A stretch of DNA of 64,000 nucleotides from Eucommia ulmoides (lineage: Eukaryota > Streptophyta > Magnoliopsida > Garryales > Eucommiaceae): the NCBI GenBank assembly GCA_016647705.1, contig CM028326.1, forward strand, positions 47,420,285-47,484,284, read 5' to 3'. Positions 24,025 through 34,426 of this stretch are shown here, piece after piece. The stretch's first letter is position 1. The number at the start of each line of letters is the position of its first letter. The translations under genes were made by a program, and so were the position numbers. Below the pieces are notes generated by a model, which saw nothing but the letters and a program-made list of their open reading frames with translations, searched no databases and had not been told where the DNA came from.

Positions 24025-24852
24025 GTTAGTATATTGTCTTCTGTATAAATTTATAAATTTTATTTTCGTATAAATTATGAAAAATGTGTTTATTTAAAAA
24101 ATAGACAAAATTACAACTTATATGGATCAAGTTGGTTTAGGTGTTTAAGGTGGAAAATGATTTTTGGACCAGGTGGATTTTAAAGGTGTTTTTTGTCCAA
24201 CTATGCCATTGTTTTCTTCTCATTAGGCGGGTGTGACCTACGAGATGTGAATTTTCTTCTCGTTAGGCGGGTATGACCTACGAGATGTGAATTTTCTTCT
24301 CGTCAGGCAGGTACGACCTGCGAGATGTAGATTTTTTCTTGTCAGGAGGATATGTCTTGCGAGATGTGGATTACCTGCTAGGCAAGTCCTATAGGGTAGA
24401 TTGACCCTTCAAGAGTGCAAATCCTGGGGTGGTATGGTACCGTTGCAACTCCCGATCATGAGGTAAAAACAATCTTATGGCTAGTAGGAGATGATGTGAG
24501 GAGTATTTTATATTATGTTGGAATGTTTGGACGGGTTGATTTAAAATATTTGGATTAGCTTATTTAAAATATTTGGATTGCTTAACTTAAAACATCTATT
24601 TTAGGTGTTTTAGATATATTATTTCTTTACCTTGGTGGCAGTTAGGAATTGGTTACAAATATGGTATGCAATGTACGGTATTATCTTTATAGTATTTCAT
24701 TCAATTGGTGGCAGTGAAACTGGATTTTCAACTTGGTATGTGACTATAAAATATCATATTTTGAAAGGTGATATTTAACATTTGTGCTTGATCCATTAAA
24801 TGTTTTTTATTATGAAGACAGTACACCGATAAAAAAAAATATTTGATTTCAG
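24025..24852 (+). other. potential LTR leader intron (A, 5' LTR)
   Basis: Donor-like CGAG|GTTAGT and acceptor-like TTTGATTTCAG|GT bracket the hairpin array and the conserved block. The 3' LTR copy is at 40,925-41,728 with donor CGAG|GTGAGT. Splicing is inferred only. Confidence 0.35.
24219..24366 (+). repeat. hairpin array in LTR A (5' copy)
   Basis: Four units of about 40 bp, each TTCTTCTCGTTAGGCGGGTA followed by TGACCTACGAGATGTGAA-like sequence. The arms CTCGTTAGG and CCTACGAG pair with one bulged T. In unit 3 the arms read CTCGTCAGG and CCTGCGAG, a paired change. The 3' LTR counterpart is at 41,119-41,265. Confidence 0.85.
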
Positions 24853-25175
24853 GTACCGTGGCTAGGAGTTGGTCCACTATTGGCACTAGGTAGAGTCTGG
24901 AGGTAGTGTCGTTCTGGAGGTGAACCAGTCGGATGTGAACCGTAGAACGTTCATGTATTTTTGTGTTTTTGGTTGTGAATATTTGGGACCAGTATATTCC
25001 CAAATCTTGAGACGGGTATTTATATATATATATATATTTTGGAAAAAAAATTACAGTAGCGCGAGTAGGTAGGTATATATGTATGGATGGATATACGTCG
25101 ATAGGTCAGGTCACGTTAGGTTGACGTCATGCCCGGCCTCGGGTGACAGGTGCCCAGGGTGGGGTGTAACATTTG

Positions 25176-25187
25176 TGGTATTAGAGC
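25176..25187 (+). other. primer binding site of element A
   Basis: TGGTATTAGAGC, one base from the usual plant site TGGTATCAGAGC complementary to the initiator tRNA-Met 3' end, four bases after the LTR end. Confidence 0.85.
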
Positions 25188-25744
25188 CTAGGTTATAGGT
25201 TCTGTAGACATGTCAATTTGTCGAGCCAGTGGTGGACCATGAGATAGGGTGTCGATAGGTGGGTTCGGCACGTGAGTGATAGTTATTGCATTGCATTAGA
25301 TAGTACTTTGGCATCGTGAATTGTTATTTGTCTTGTTAGCAATTAGTGGGTGCAACCAAATTGTGATACTACTAGTTGGTGGATTGGGTGGTGCTGTCGG
25401 TAGTACTGATAGATGGATTACGATTGTGGGGGTGCTAGTGGTTTTAAATATTAAATTGTAACTAATAAGTAAACATTTTTAGATTACTTGACATTGGGAT
25501 TCACTATAAATAGTACTTATTGTTTAGGTTGTTAAACCAATAGTGGGACAGGGCACACTTAAGTGGGATTATCGAACACCACCTTACTTATATTATGGAA
25601 CTACACAACACATGGTACTACTATTTGATATACATGGATTCTATCTTTACGTACAACATTCAAGGGTGTGCATAAAACTGCCTTCTAGGCAAAAGTAAGG
25701 GAACCTTGTAATTTTATTAGAGGGGGAGTTCATATTATTGAAAG

Positions 25745-28700
25745 ATGACCGTTCGGCAGTATGAAATTAAATTCGATGTCCTGTCCCGATTTGGTGAAAA
25801 CGGTAGAGACGGGATGTAGATGATTCTAGAAAAGATTCAATTTACTAGTACGTTCTGAGTTGACGGGCAGGCAGATCAAAAAGTTATGCAGAATTAATAA
25901 ACACAGCGAAATTAATGGAGAATGTTGTGCGGGAAGCAATCAAGAACTGAGTCCGTGTTGGTTGATAGTGTGTATAAGGACAGTCCGCTTTGGATCGGTG
26001 ATAGAGAATTATTAGTAGATCTATTACCCCCTGAGTATTCACGATTTTGATGTGATACTGGGTATAGGTTTGCTATCCGGTTATCATACCGCGGTGGATT
26101 GTTTTGAAAATGAAGTTATCTTTCGGGTCTCAGGCGAGCCAGAGTTGGTATTTTCGAGGGAACAGGATCATTACCCCAGTCAGGTTGATTTCAGTCCTGG
26201 AGGCTAGGACATTACTAAAGAAGGGATGTCAATGATACCTCACGCATGTGATTGACACGAGTCGGAAATAAGTTCAAGTGGCGGATATTCCAGTAGTCAG
26301 GGATTTTCCCGATGTATTTCCGGAAGAATTGCCGGAATTGCTAGTGGATAGGGAAATGGAATCCACTATCGAGCTACTTCCAGGAACTGCTCCTATATAA
26401 ATTCCACCCTATCGTATGGTGCCTACCAAGTTGAAGGAATTGAAGACTCAGTTACAAGATCTGTTAGACCGCGGGTTTATCAGACCTAATATTTTTCCAT
26501 GGGGAGCCCTAATGTTATTCGTAAAGAAGAAGGATGGTACGCCAAGGATGCGTATTGATTACCGACAATTAAATAAGGTGACAATTCGTAATAAATACCC
26601 GTTGCCTAGAATTGATGACTTTTTCGACCAACTGCAGAAAGCCAGGGTGTTTTCCAAAAATAGATATTCGATCAAAATATCACCAGTTGAAAGTCAGAGA
26701 CAGTGATGTGGCAAAGATGATGTTCCGGACAAGGTATGGGCATTACGAATTCTTAGTTATGCCATTCGGGTTGATGAATGCCCCTGCTGTTTTATGGATT
26801 TGATTAATCGAATCTTCCAACCCTATCTAGATTAGTTTATCATCATGTTCATTGATGATATACTGATCTATTCTCAAAATAAAGAAGAGCATGCAAAGCA
26901 TCTCAAGATTGTGTTGCAGACTTTACGAGAAAAGTAGTTGTATGCAAAATTTAGTAAATATGAGTTTTAGTTGGATAAAGTCGTGTTCTTGGGGCATGTT
27001 ATCTCGAGAGATGGTATTCAAGTGGATCCAAATAAAGTTGAAGCCGTGGTGCAATGGGATAGGCCGAAAAGTAACCGAAGTTCAAGGTTTTTTTGGGATT
27101 GGCAGATTATTAACGTCGGTTTGTGCGAGGATGCTTCACACCAGGGGCTACGGTGTGTACTGATGTAATATGGGTACGTGATTGCATACACCTCCCGAAA
27201 ATTAAAGAATCATGCACGTGATTACCTAACGCATGACTTGGAATTTATGGCGATGGTATTTGCGTTGAAGATCTGGAGACATTACCTCTATGGCGAGACG
27301 TGTGAGATATACACTGACCACCAGAGTTTGAAATATTTGTTTACTTAAAAGTAACTAAATCTAAGATAGAGACGTTGGATAGAATTGATCAAGGACTACG
27401 ATTGTACTATCCACTATCATCCTGGAAGGGCCAATATTGTAGCGGATACGTTGAGTCGGAAATCGGCGGGTTTAGTCACACATATTCAAGTTGTTCATAC
27501 CAATTTGTATGCCGAGTTGAGATCTTTGCAAGTTCAGTTAGTAGTTGGTCAGACGGCAGTGTTGCTTGCTACTTTGACTTTGAGGCCGACATTGATTAAC
27601 CATATCATAGAAGCGCAGAAGTCGGATGCCCAATTGGAGAAAATCATAAATAAAGTAAAGAGTGGTCACAAAGCTGACTATCGTGTCAGGGATAACGATG
27701 AGGCTTTGATGGTGGGGAATAGACTGTGTGTGCTTGATGATGCAAATCTGAATAAGGATATCCTGGAGGAAGCGCACAGCTCAACATACGCAATGCACCC
27801 AGACAGTACCAAAATGTATCAGGATCTGCGAGAACACTATTGGTAGAATGGAATGGAATGGGAAATTGTTGAATTTGCTGCCAGGTGTTTCGTTTGTCAG
27901 CAAGTCAAGATCGAGCACCAACGTCTAGGTGGGTTATTGCAGTCTCTACCTATTTCAGAGTGGAAATGAGAGTATATCACGATGGATTGTGTTTCAAGAT
28001 TACCCCACACACAAAAGAGACACAATTCCATTTGGGGTAATTGTTGATAGGCTTACGAAATCTGCTCATTTTCTGACCCTAAAGATGACATACTCTCTGA
28101 ATAAGTATGCCCATTTGTATGTTGACGAGTTTGTCCAATGTCATGGTGCACCGATTTCCATAGTGTCAGATAGAGATCTAAGTTTTACTTCGAAGTTTTG
28201 GCCGAGTCTCCGAACTGCTTTAGGTACCAAGCTGAAATTTAGTACCATCTTTCATCCGCAGTCTGAAGGTCAATTGCAGCGTACGAGTCAGATGTTGGAG
28301 GATATGTTAAGGGATTATGTTCTGAAATTTCTTGGTAGTTGGGATGATCATTTAACGTTAATGGAATTTACCTATAATAACAGCTACCATTCGGCAATCG
28401 AGATAGTACCGTATGAAGCATTGTATGACAGGGATGCAGGACTCCAGTCCAATAGACTGAACTAAAGTGGGAGAAAAAAAATTACTGATGCTAGATATAG
28501 CCCAACTGATGGTAGACAAGGTGAAAGGGATTCAAGAAAGGTTAAGAATTGTTCAGAGTCGGCAAAAGAACTATGCTTGCAAGCGTAGGCGAGAGTTGGA
28601 AATTTGAAATGGGTGATCTTGTATTTTGTATATATCCCCGTGGAAGGGTATAATGAGATTCGGGAAGAAAGGAAAGTTAAGTCCGAGATATATCGGGCCA

Positions 28701-29027
28701 TACAAGATTTTAGAACAAGTTGGTACAGCAACTTATCGACTTGCCTTACCGCCAGAATTATCCAGATTACACAACGTTTTCCACGTGTCGATGATTAGGA
28801 AATAGGTACCAGATCCTTCGCATGTGTTGACGTCTCAACTAATCGAATTAGATGAGGATTTGACCTACATTGAAAAACCAGTCCGGATTTTAAGTCATAA
28901 AGATCAAGTGTTGCGAACAGAAACGATTCCATTAGTAAAAGTGTTATGACGCAGTCATTCCATGGAGGAAGTGCCGTGGGAGCGAGAAAACAAGATGGGG
29001 GATAAATATTCACATGTGATCGGTTAA
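25745..29027 (+). pseudogene. element A gag-pol relic
   Basis: Polyprotein remains in several frames. A short gag piece (QYEIKFDVLSRFG, about 25,760) is joined near 25,945 directly to the protease C-terminus (VDSVYKDSPLWIGDREL), so about 700 bp with the zinc knuckles and protease active site are missing relative to B. RT follows (26,280-27,110) with [26 protein letters not shown] and [10 protein letters not shown] second deletion of about 200 bp joins RT to RNase H near 27,115 ([32 protein letters not shown]). Integrase is at 27,600-28,470, where GQLQRT stands in place of the usual GQSERT. A broken chromodomain remnant (TIPLVKVL...RSHSMEEVPWE) ends near 29,027. Many stops. Confidence 0.9.
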
Positions 29028-29055
29028 GATAACTAAAATTTCGAGACGAAATTTA

Positions 29056-29071
29056 TTTTAAGGGGGAAGGG
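29056..29071 (+). other. polypurine tract of element A
   Basis: TTTTAAGGGGGAAGGG, one base before the LTR start TGTAAGACCC. It primes plus-strand DNA synthesis in LTR elements. Confidence 0.85.
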
Positions 29072-29072
29072 T

Positions 29073-29873
29073 TGTAAGACCCTAATTTCCTTACGTACAT
29101 ATTCGTTAGCTGCATCTTAGAATATTTAGAAAAAATAACGGGGTAAATTGTATTTAATATTTATTTTAAAAACTTTAGGGGTAAATTTTTAATTTTCAGA
29201 ATGTTAAATTTTGAAATGGTTTAAGTAATAACCCAAAAGAAATTTAGGGGGATTTATGTAATTTAGGAAACAAAAAAAATGATAAGCATGATTCAAGTGG
29301 GCTGATGACGTGATCCTCCTCTGCACCTATATATATATATATATATCCTCATGCACGTACATGGAAACCTAAAAAGAATGAGAAAAAATCAAGACACAAG
29401 AGAGTGGGTCGATGGTATGTTTCGTCGTGGGCGGTGTATGATCGTCACTGTTTTCAGCGTCGCCGGTGAGTGGGATGTGTGAGGGGTTCTATTCCGTCGT
29501 TGATTGGGAGGTTGCCGACAATGGGTGTCAGTTGTTAAGTGGTCGATTGTGTGGGTGCGTCGGTGGGTGTGTATTCCGTCGGTTGTGTGAGTGTGTGTCG
29601 CCATCGGTTGCTCGGTGATTGTGGGTATCTATCATTGTGTGTGTGTATGTGTGTGTGTTCAACCGTTGACCTGCATGTATGTATTGCCGGCGGTAGAGGG
29701 GTGGTTGTTCGGTCTGGTGTGTATCATCGGTACTGTTTTGTGATCGCCGACAGTGTGCGTGGTCAAGCATAGGTGTGGCAGTCCGTTCCGTCTGGTTTGT
29801 ATGTGTGTGTGTGTTTTGTCCATTGTTCAGTCCGTTGTTCATCTTGAGTATATGTGTGTGTGTGTGTGTTGTC
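29073..29873 (+). repeat. 3' LTR of element A, left part
   Basis: Starts TGTAAGACCCTAATTTCC. It continues through a TATA run (29,327-29,346) into GT-rich leader and stops at TTGTC, where element B is inserted. The sequence resumes at 40,231. Confidence 0.92.
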
Positions 29874-30290
29874 TATAAAACCTAAATTGTAGAACGTAAG
29901 TCATAAATAATTGCATTATAGAGCATTAGAAAATTTTAGGGTAAAAATATTATTGATTAAAATTCAAATCAAAAGTTGGGGGTCAAATTGGAAATTTAGA
30001 AACATAAAACTTTAAACTTGAGATTTAAATTGACAATTAAAAATCAAAAAGTAAAAATATTAAGGGTAAAATTATAATTTTTGAAACTTTTAAAAATTGA
30101 AATTTATTGAAATTAAGATCTTAAAGAAATTGGAGGGAGAAAAGTGCAATTTAACTATTTTTTTTAAATATACATATATTTATAAACGTTGTGTGTGTGT
30201 GTGTCGGACGATCAAACCGGCTGAAAGGAAAGAGCGATCGTGGGGCGACGTGGCATGCTTAGGATCAGATTAATCCACTTAATTCCTGCA

Positions 30291-30301
30291 ATATATATAT
30301 A
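30291..30301 (+). promoter_or_regulatory. TATA box of LTR B (5' copy)
   Basis: ATATATATATA followed by ACGCATGCATGTAGTTCATC, in the position expected for the LTR promoter. In the 3' LTR the same site has grown to a 61-bp TA run. Confidence 0.55.
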
Positions 30302-31595
30302 CGCATGCATGTAGTTCATCAGGGAAGATCAAATCTGAAAATTTAGAAAACAATCTAGAGAGAGATAGAAAGGACCGGAGGAGGACGGGGCTGTCGGAGT
30401 TCCATGATCAGCGTTTCTCCGGTGAGCAGTGCATGTGTCTCGTGGATGCATGTGTGTGTTTCTGTGACTGTTGTTGTATGCCTCTGCTTTGAATCAATCG
30501 TGTGGGTTTTTCAGTAATTCACTCGGCGACCATGGGGGTGAGATCGTTAACGGTGTGATCGTCGTCGTCGTCTGGTGAGTAATTGTGTATATTTGTCTCT
30601 GATTATTTTGGTAGGTGTGGGCATGCATGTGTGTTGTTCCGTCGTCGGTCTGGTGGTTCTGCCGGTGGGTGGGTGTGTAACAGTATAAGTCGGTTATCCG
30701 TTCGGTCCGACGATATCATCAACGTTGTGCGTGTGTGTTTACTTTGCTTGATGACTATGTGTATGTAGGTTGTTCCTACAGTGGGTATTCCGTCCATAGT
30801 GTTCGTGGGTTATGTGTATGACGCCGACGGTTGTAGCGTGTGTGTGGGGGTATGAGCTCGATAATCTTGTGGGTGTGCGTGTTCGACTGTGGGGCAGCCG
30901 ATGGTGGTTGTTGTTCGGTAGTGGCTGGTATACAGGGTCAGCGGTGAGGGTCGGCTGAGAGTGGGAAGTCACCGGTAGACGATAGTACAAGAGAAAAAGA
31001 GGGCAACTCTGAAATGGGAGCAGGAAGCAGAGTAGAGGCGAAAAATGAAGAGAGATAGGGAGAAGCCGTTGGGGGTGGGATCGCCGTGGAGTTTCACCGG
31101 CGTGCATGGGCCATCGGTGATCACATAGGTGTGTGGTGTGGTCGGAGCAGTGGCCGGCGGCGAGTCCCAGAACCGAGAGAACAGAAATGAAAAAAAAAAA
31201 AAAAGGGGGGGAATTACACAAATAACCCCAATAAAATTCAAATCCATCTCGCGGCCCGTGAACGATTCGAAATGGATATCGTTTTTCGTTAAATTTATTT
31301 TAGTTTTGTTAAATTCAATTCTAGCATAAAAAATTTTGTAACCAGAGTAGCAAATTTGGAATCGTTCATATTACAAGATTTTTATGCAACAATTAACGGA
31401 ATAAAATTATCAGAATAATAACAATTTTCGTAAATAAAATATGAGAAATGGAAGTATGCGGAACTTAAGGCCTGCATTACATGATTGGGTAATTTTACAT
31501 AAAATATTAATATAGGCTCTATCATTATTAGGTTCGCAAACACCGGCATCCAGATAGAGTGTGGTCAGTGTCCGTTTTGCAAAACAGATATCGAG

Positions 31596-32215
31596 GTGAG
31601 TGTACTGTCTTCTTGCCAAATTATTTCTATACATATTTATGATGGAAAATGGTTGTATTTAAATTAGATGCTTTTAAAAATTATGTGGTGATTTGATGAT
31701 GTTGGATAGACGATATTATTGAGTGATATGATCCGCTTCGGCGGAGTGATGTTTAAACGCTTCAGCGGAGTGATGTTATCCGCTTCAGCGGAGTGATGTT
31801 TATCTGCTTCGGCAGAGTGATGTTAGACGTTTATATTGCGCAGTAATTATCCGCTTCAGCGGAGTGATAGGTGTTCGTAGGAAGGCATATCCTACGGATG
31901 GTACGGTACCGTTGCAACTCCCGATTGTGAGGTTAAAACGATCGCTATGGCTAGCCAGTGTGTATTGTGGTGGAGTGGTGTGTTTGAGTTGTGTGTTTGA
32001 GATGTGGTGTTTTACTCACATTGGGTGATTTATTATTTATTATGATGATTGGTATGATTTTATACTAGATGGATTTGGATGGAACTTATCTATATTGTTT
32101 TATTTTCACTGCTTATATACTTATGCGTGATCCATATTTAATTGTGGTAATATTTAAAATGTATTATTATTATTTTTTTTTTAAATGTTTTACTAGGAAG
32201 GTAGTACACTTGCAG
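31596..32215 (+). other. potential LTR leader intron (B, 5' LTR)
   Basis: Donor-like TCGAG|GTGAGT and acceptor-like TACACTTGCAG after a T-run enclose the hairpin array and the block GGTACCGTTGCAACTCCCGA. The 3' LTR copy is 39,319-39,921. Splicing is inferred. Confidence 0.35.
31733..31862 (+). repeat. hairpin array in LTR B (5' copy)
   Basis: Five hairpins spaced about 24 bp, with GAGTGATGTTTA-like linkers: CCGCTTCGGCGG, ACGCTTCAGCGG, CCGCTTCAGCGG, CTGCTTCGGCAG and CCGCTTCAGCGG. The loop TTCG closed by C-G is the very stable cUUCGg type in RNA. The fourth hairpin shows a compensatory C-G to T-A change. A separate 7-bp hairpin, CGTAGGA...TCCTACG (31,876-31,896), follows. Confidence 0.9.
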
Positions 32216-32531
32216 ATACAACAGTTAGGAGTCGGTCCCCTACTGGCACTAGGTAGAGTCCGGCGATGGTGTAGTATGGAAATATTTTGGGGGGGAGCTG
32301 TCTGAGGCGAACCTGTAAGCGTTTCATTGTTGTTATACTTTTGTTGTTATTATAATTCAGGGACGGGTGTGTCCCTAGTTAGAGATGTTGTATATGGTCA
32401 GAAAAAAAAAATTGTTGTATATTTTTGTATGCACTTTGTCATTTACTAGTGGGTTTGACGTTAAGATGAGGTCGTGTCGACGTCACGCCAGCCCCACCGT
32501 GACGGGTGTCCGGGGTGGGGTGTGACAATTT

Positions 32532-32543
32532 TGGTATCAGAGC
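32532..32543 (+). other. primer binding site of element B
   Basis: TGGTATCAGAGC, an exact match to the common plant site for initiator tRNA-Met, four bases after the LTR. Confidence 0.92.
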
Positions 32544-32749
32544 CTACGTTATAGGTTCTGTAGACTTGTCAGTTGTCGTGCCGTAGAGGACCATAAGATA
32601 GGAGACGTGCTAGCCGTCTAGTCGGTAGGGGACCTCAAGGTAAGGTGTTAGTGAGTGATTTTGGTACTCGCGTAGTAGTTAATTCACATATATTAATTAC
32701 TATCATTTTTCTGGTTGGCCTAGTTGGTTGGTTGTTGAGTTAAATTTTA

Positions 32750-34426
32750 TTGCAAATAATAGGTATGGAGAGTGGGAGAGAAAGTCTTGGGAGTGTGGGA
32801 CCCCTGAGGCTAGTGGAACCTCCGGGCCAAGCCGAACCACAAGAACAAGGTGATAGGTTGCAATGGAGTTTAGATGCAGTTGAAAGAATTTTACAGGCCG
32901 CTACCCAGCTGATGGAACAGCAAGCGAGGATTATGGAAAGTCAAAGGGCCCAAAGTGATACTGTCACATCTCAGGCAGTATGATTGAAGATGTTCAAGGA
33001 GTTAGACCCTCCAACTTTCACCGGGACGGCGGGTCCAGCTGATGCAGAGAATTGGATCAGAGACGTGGGTCACGTATTCGAGGTAATGGGGATTGTCGAC
33101 GATAGCCGAGTTCCCCTTGCCACTTTTCAGTTGAGGGAGGAAGCTGAGCATTGGTGGGAAGAAATGAAAAGGCTGATTACCAGTTCTGGCGAAGAGATTA
33201 CATGGGACCATTTTGTCGCCGCGTTTAATGAGAAGTACTTTCTCGAGTCTTATCGATTTCATATGGAGGAGGAATTTATAGTTTTAAAGCAGGGAAATAT
33301 GACTATTCAGCAGTACAAAGTCAAATTTGATGCTTTATCCTGTTTTGCCCCTGATCTGGTAAAAACGGAAGAGGCGAAATGCAGACGTTTTCAGAAAGGA
33401 CTTCAGTTAGAGATTCGTTCCAGGTTGACAAGCAAGCAGATTAAGAATTATGCAAAGTTGGTGAATACGGAAAAACTTGTGGAGAGGGATATACAGGAAG
33501 CCGCCGAGAGTCGAGAGCAGTACAAAAAAAGCAGATTTGAGTCGCCTAGCAGATTTACGGGTGGCACTTCACGGGGGACGGTATCTCGACTGCCAATTAC
33601 TCGGGCCTCATGGTTTGGCCAATCCGTCAAGATCCGTGTTCCCCGGCAATCATACCCTAGGCAACAACAAAGTGCATTGGAATCTAGTGTTGGTCCGCAG
33701 AGGCATGGGAGGAATCAGCCGTCGAGTTGGGCTAGGGAAGATAAATGTTATCACTATAGAGCTATGGGTCACTTTGCTAGAGATTGTCCTGTGGGAGTGT
33801 CGATATGTTTTCACTGTCATGTGCTAAGTCATAAATCTACAAATTGTCCGAAACTTGCTTCTACATTTGTACCTCCGGCGAGCAGTATGGGTAATACGGG
33901 TCCTAGCACTGCCCAGGGGCTTGGTAGAGGATCGGCTGGTAAACCTCCAACGCAAGGCCGTGTTTTTGCTACTACTCGACAGAATGCTCAAGCTACTCCC
34001 GATGTGGTCACACGTATCACATCTTTATATGCTAGAGATGCTCGTGTAGTTATTGATCCCGGTTCTACGCATTCTTTTGTTTCGGTAACCTTCATGATGC
34101 AAGTAGGCAGATTTACCATCTCTTTATCATATTGTATTGTTATTTCTACTCCAATGGGTGAGTCGGTATGGATCGATAGTGTGTATAAAGACAGTCCACT
34201 TCGGATTGGTGATAGGGAGTTATTAGCAGATTTATTACCCCTGAGTATACACGATTTCGATGTGATACTAGGTATGGATTTGCTATCAGGATATCATGCC
34301 ACGGTGGATTGTTTCAAGAAAGAAGTGATATTTCGAATCTCAGGCGAGCCAGAGTTTGTATTTGCGGGAGACAGAATTATCACTCCTATTAGTTTAATTT
34401 TAATCCTAGAGCCAGGAAATTATTGA
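32750..34426 (+). pseudogene. element B gag and protease
   Basis: Capsid-type gag plus aspartic protease, nearly open: a single TGA at 32,981-32,983 splits it into 77 and 480 codons in the same frame. The N-terminus is acidic and Gln-rich. The gag core has DPPTFTG, AENWIRD, FQLREEAEHWW and FNEKYF. Of two CCHC knuckles, the first reads CYHYRAMGHFARDC and has lost its second Cys; the second, CFHCHVLSHKSTNC, is intact. The protease has VVIDPGSTHSFVS, where the family's D-S/T-G is D-P-G, and DFDVILGMDLLS. It ends at a TGA after a frameshift near 34,405. Confidence 0.93.

Larger units (their letters stand above)
22703..25171 (+). repeat. 5' LTR of element A (5'-truncated)
   Basis: Corresponds to the 3' LTR of A from 29,327 onward (TATATATCCTCATGCACGTAC) and ends GGGTGGGGTGTAACA. 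It holds GT-rich leader sequence (many false ORFs on both strands), a 40-bp-period hairpin array (24,219-24,366), the conserved block GGTACCGTTGCAACTCCCGA (from 24,436), and a potential intron (24,025-24,852). Confidence 0.88.
29874..32527 (+). repeat. 5' LTR of element B
   Basis: A 2,654-bp LTR starting TATAAAACCTAAATTG (the original TG is mutated to TA; the 3' LTR keeps TGTAAAAACC) and ending GGGTGGGGTGTGACA. It holds a TATA run (30,291-30,301), a UTCG-type hairpin array (31,733-31,862) and a potential intron (31,596-32,215). Confidence 0.93.

Noticed and set aside
30583..31329. ORFs up to 160 codons in LTR B (and up to 234 codons in its 3' copy, 38,266-38,970)
   Set aside because: They lie in the LTR, include microsatellite-coded runs of Ile/Tyr, and are not kept in frame between the two LTR copies.
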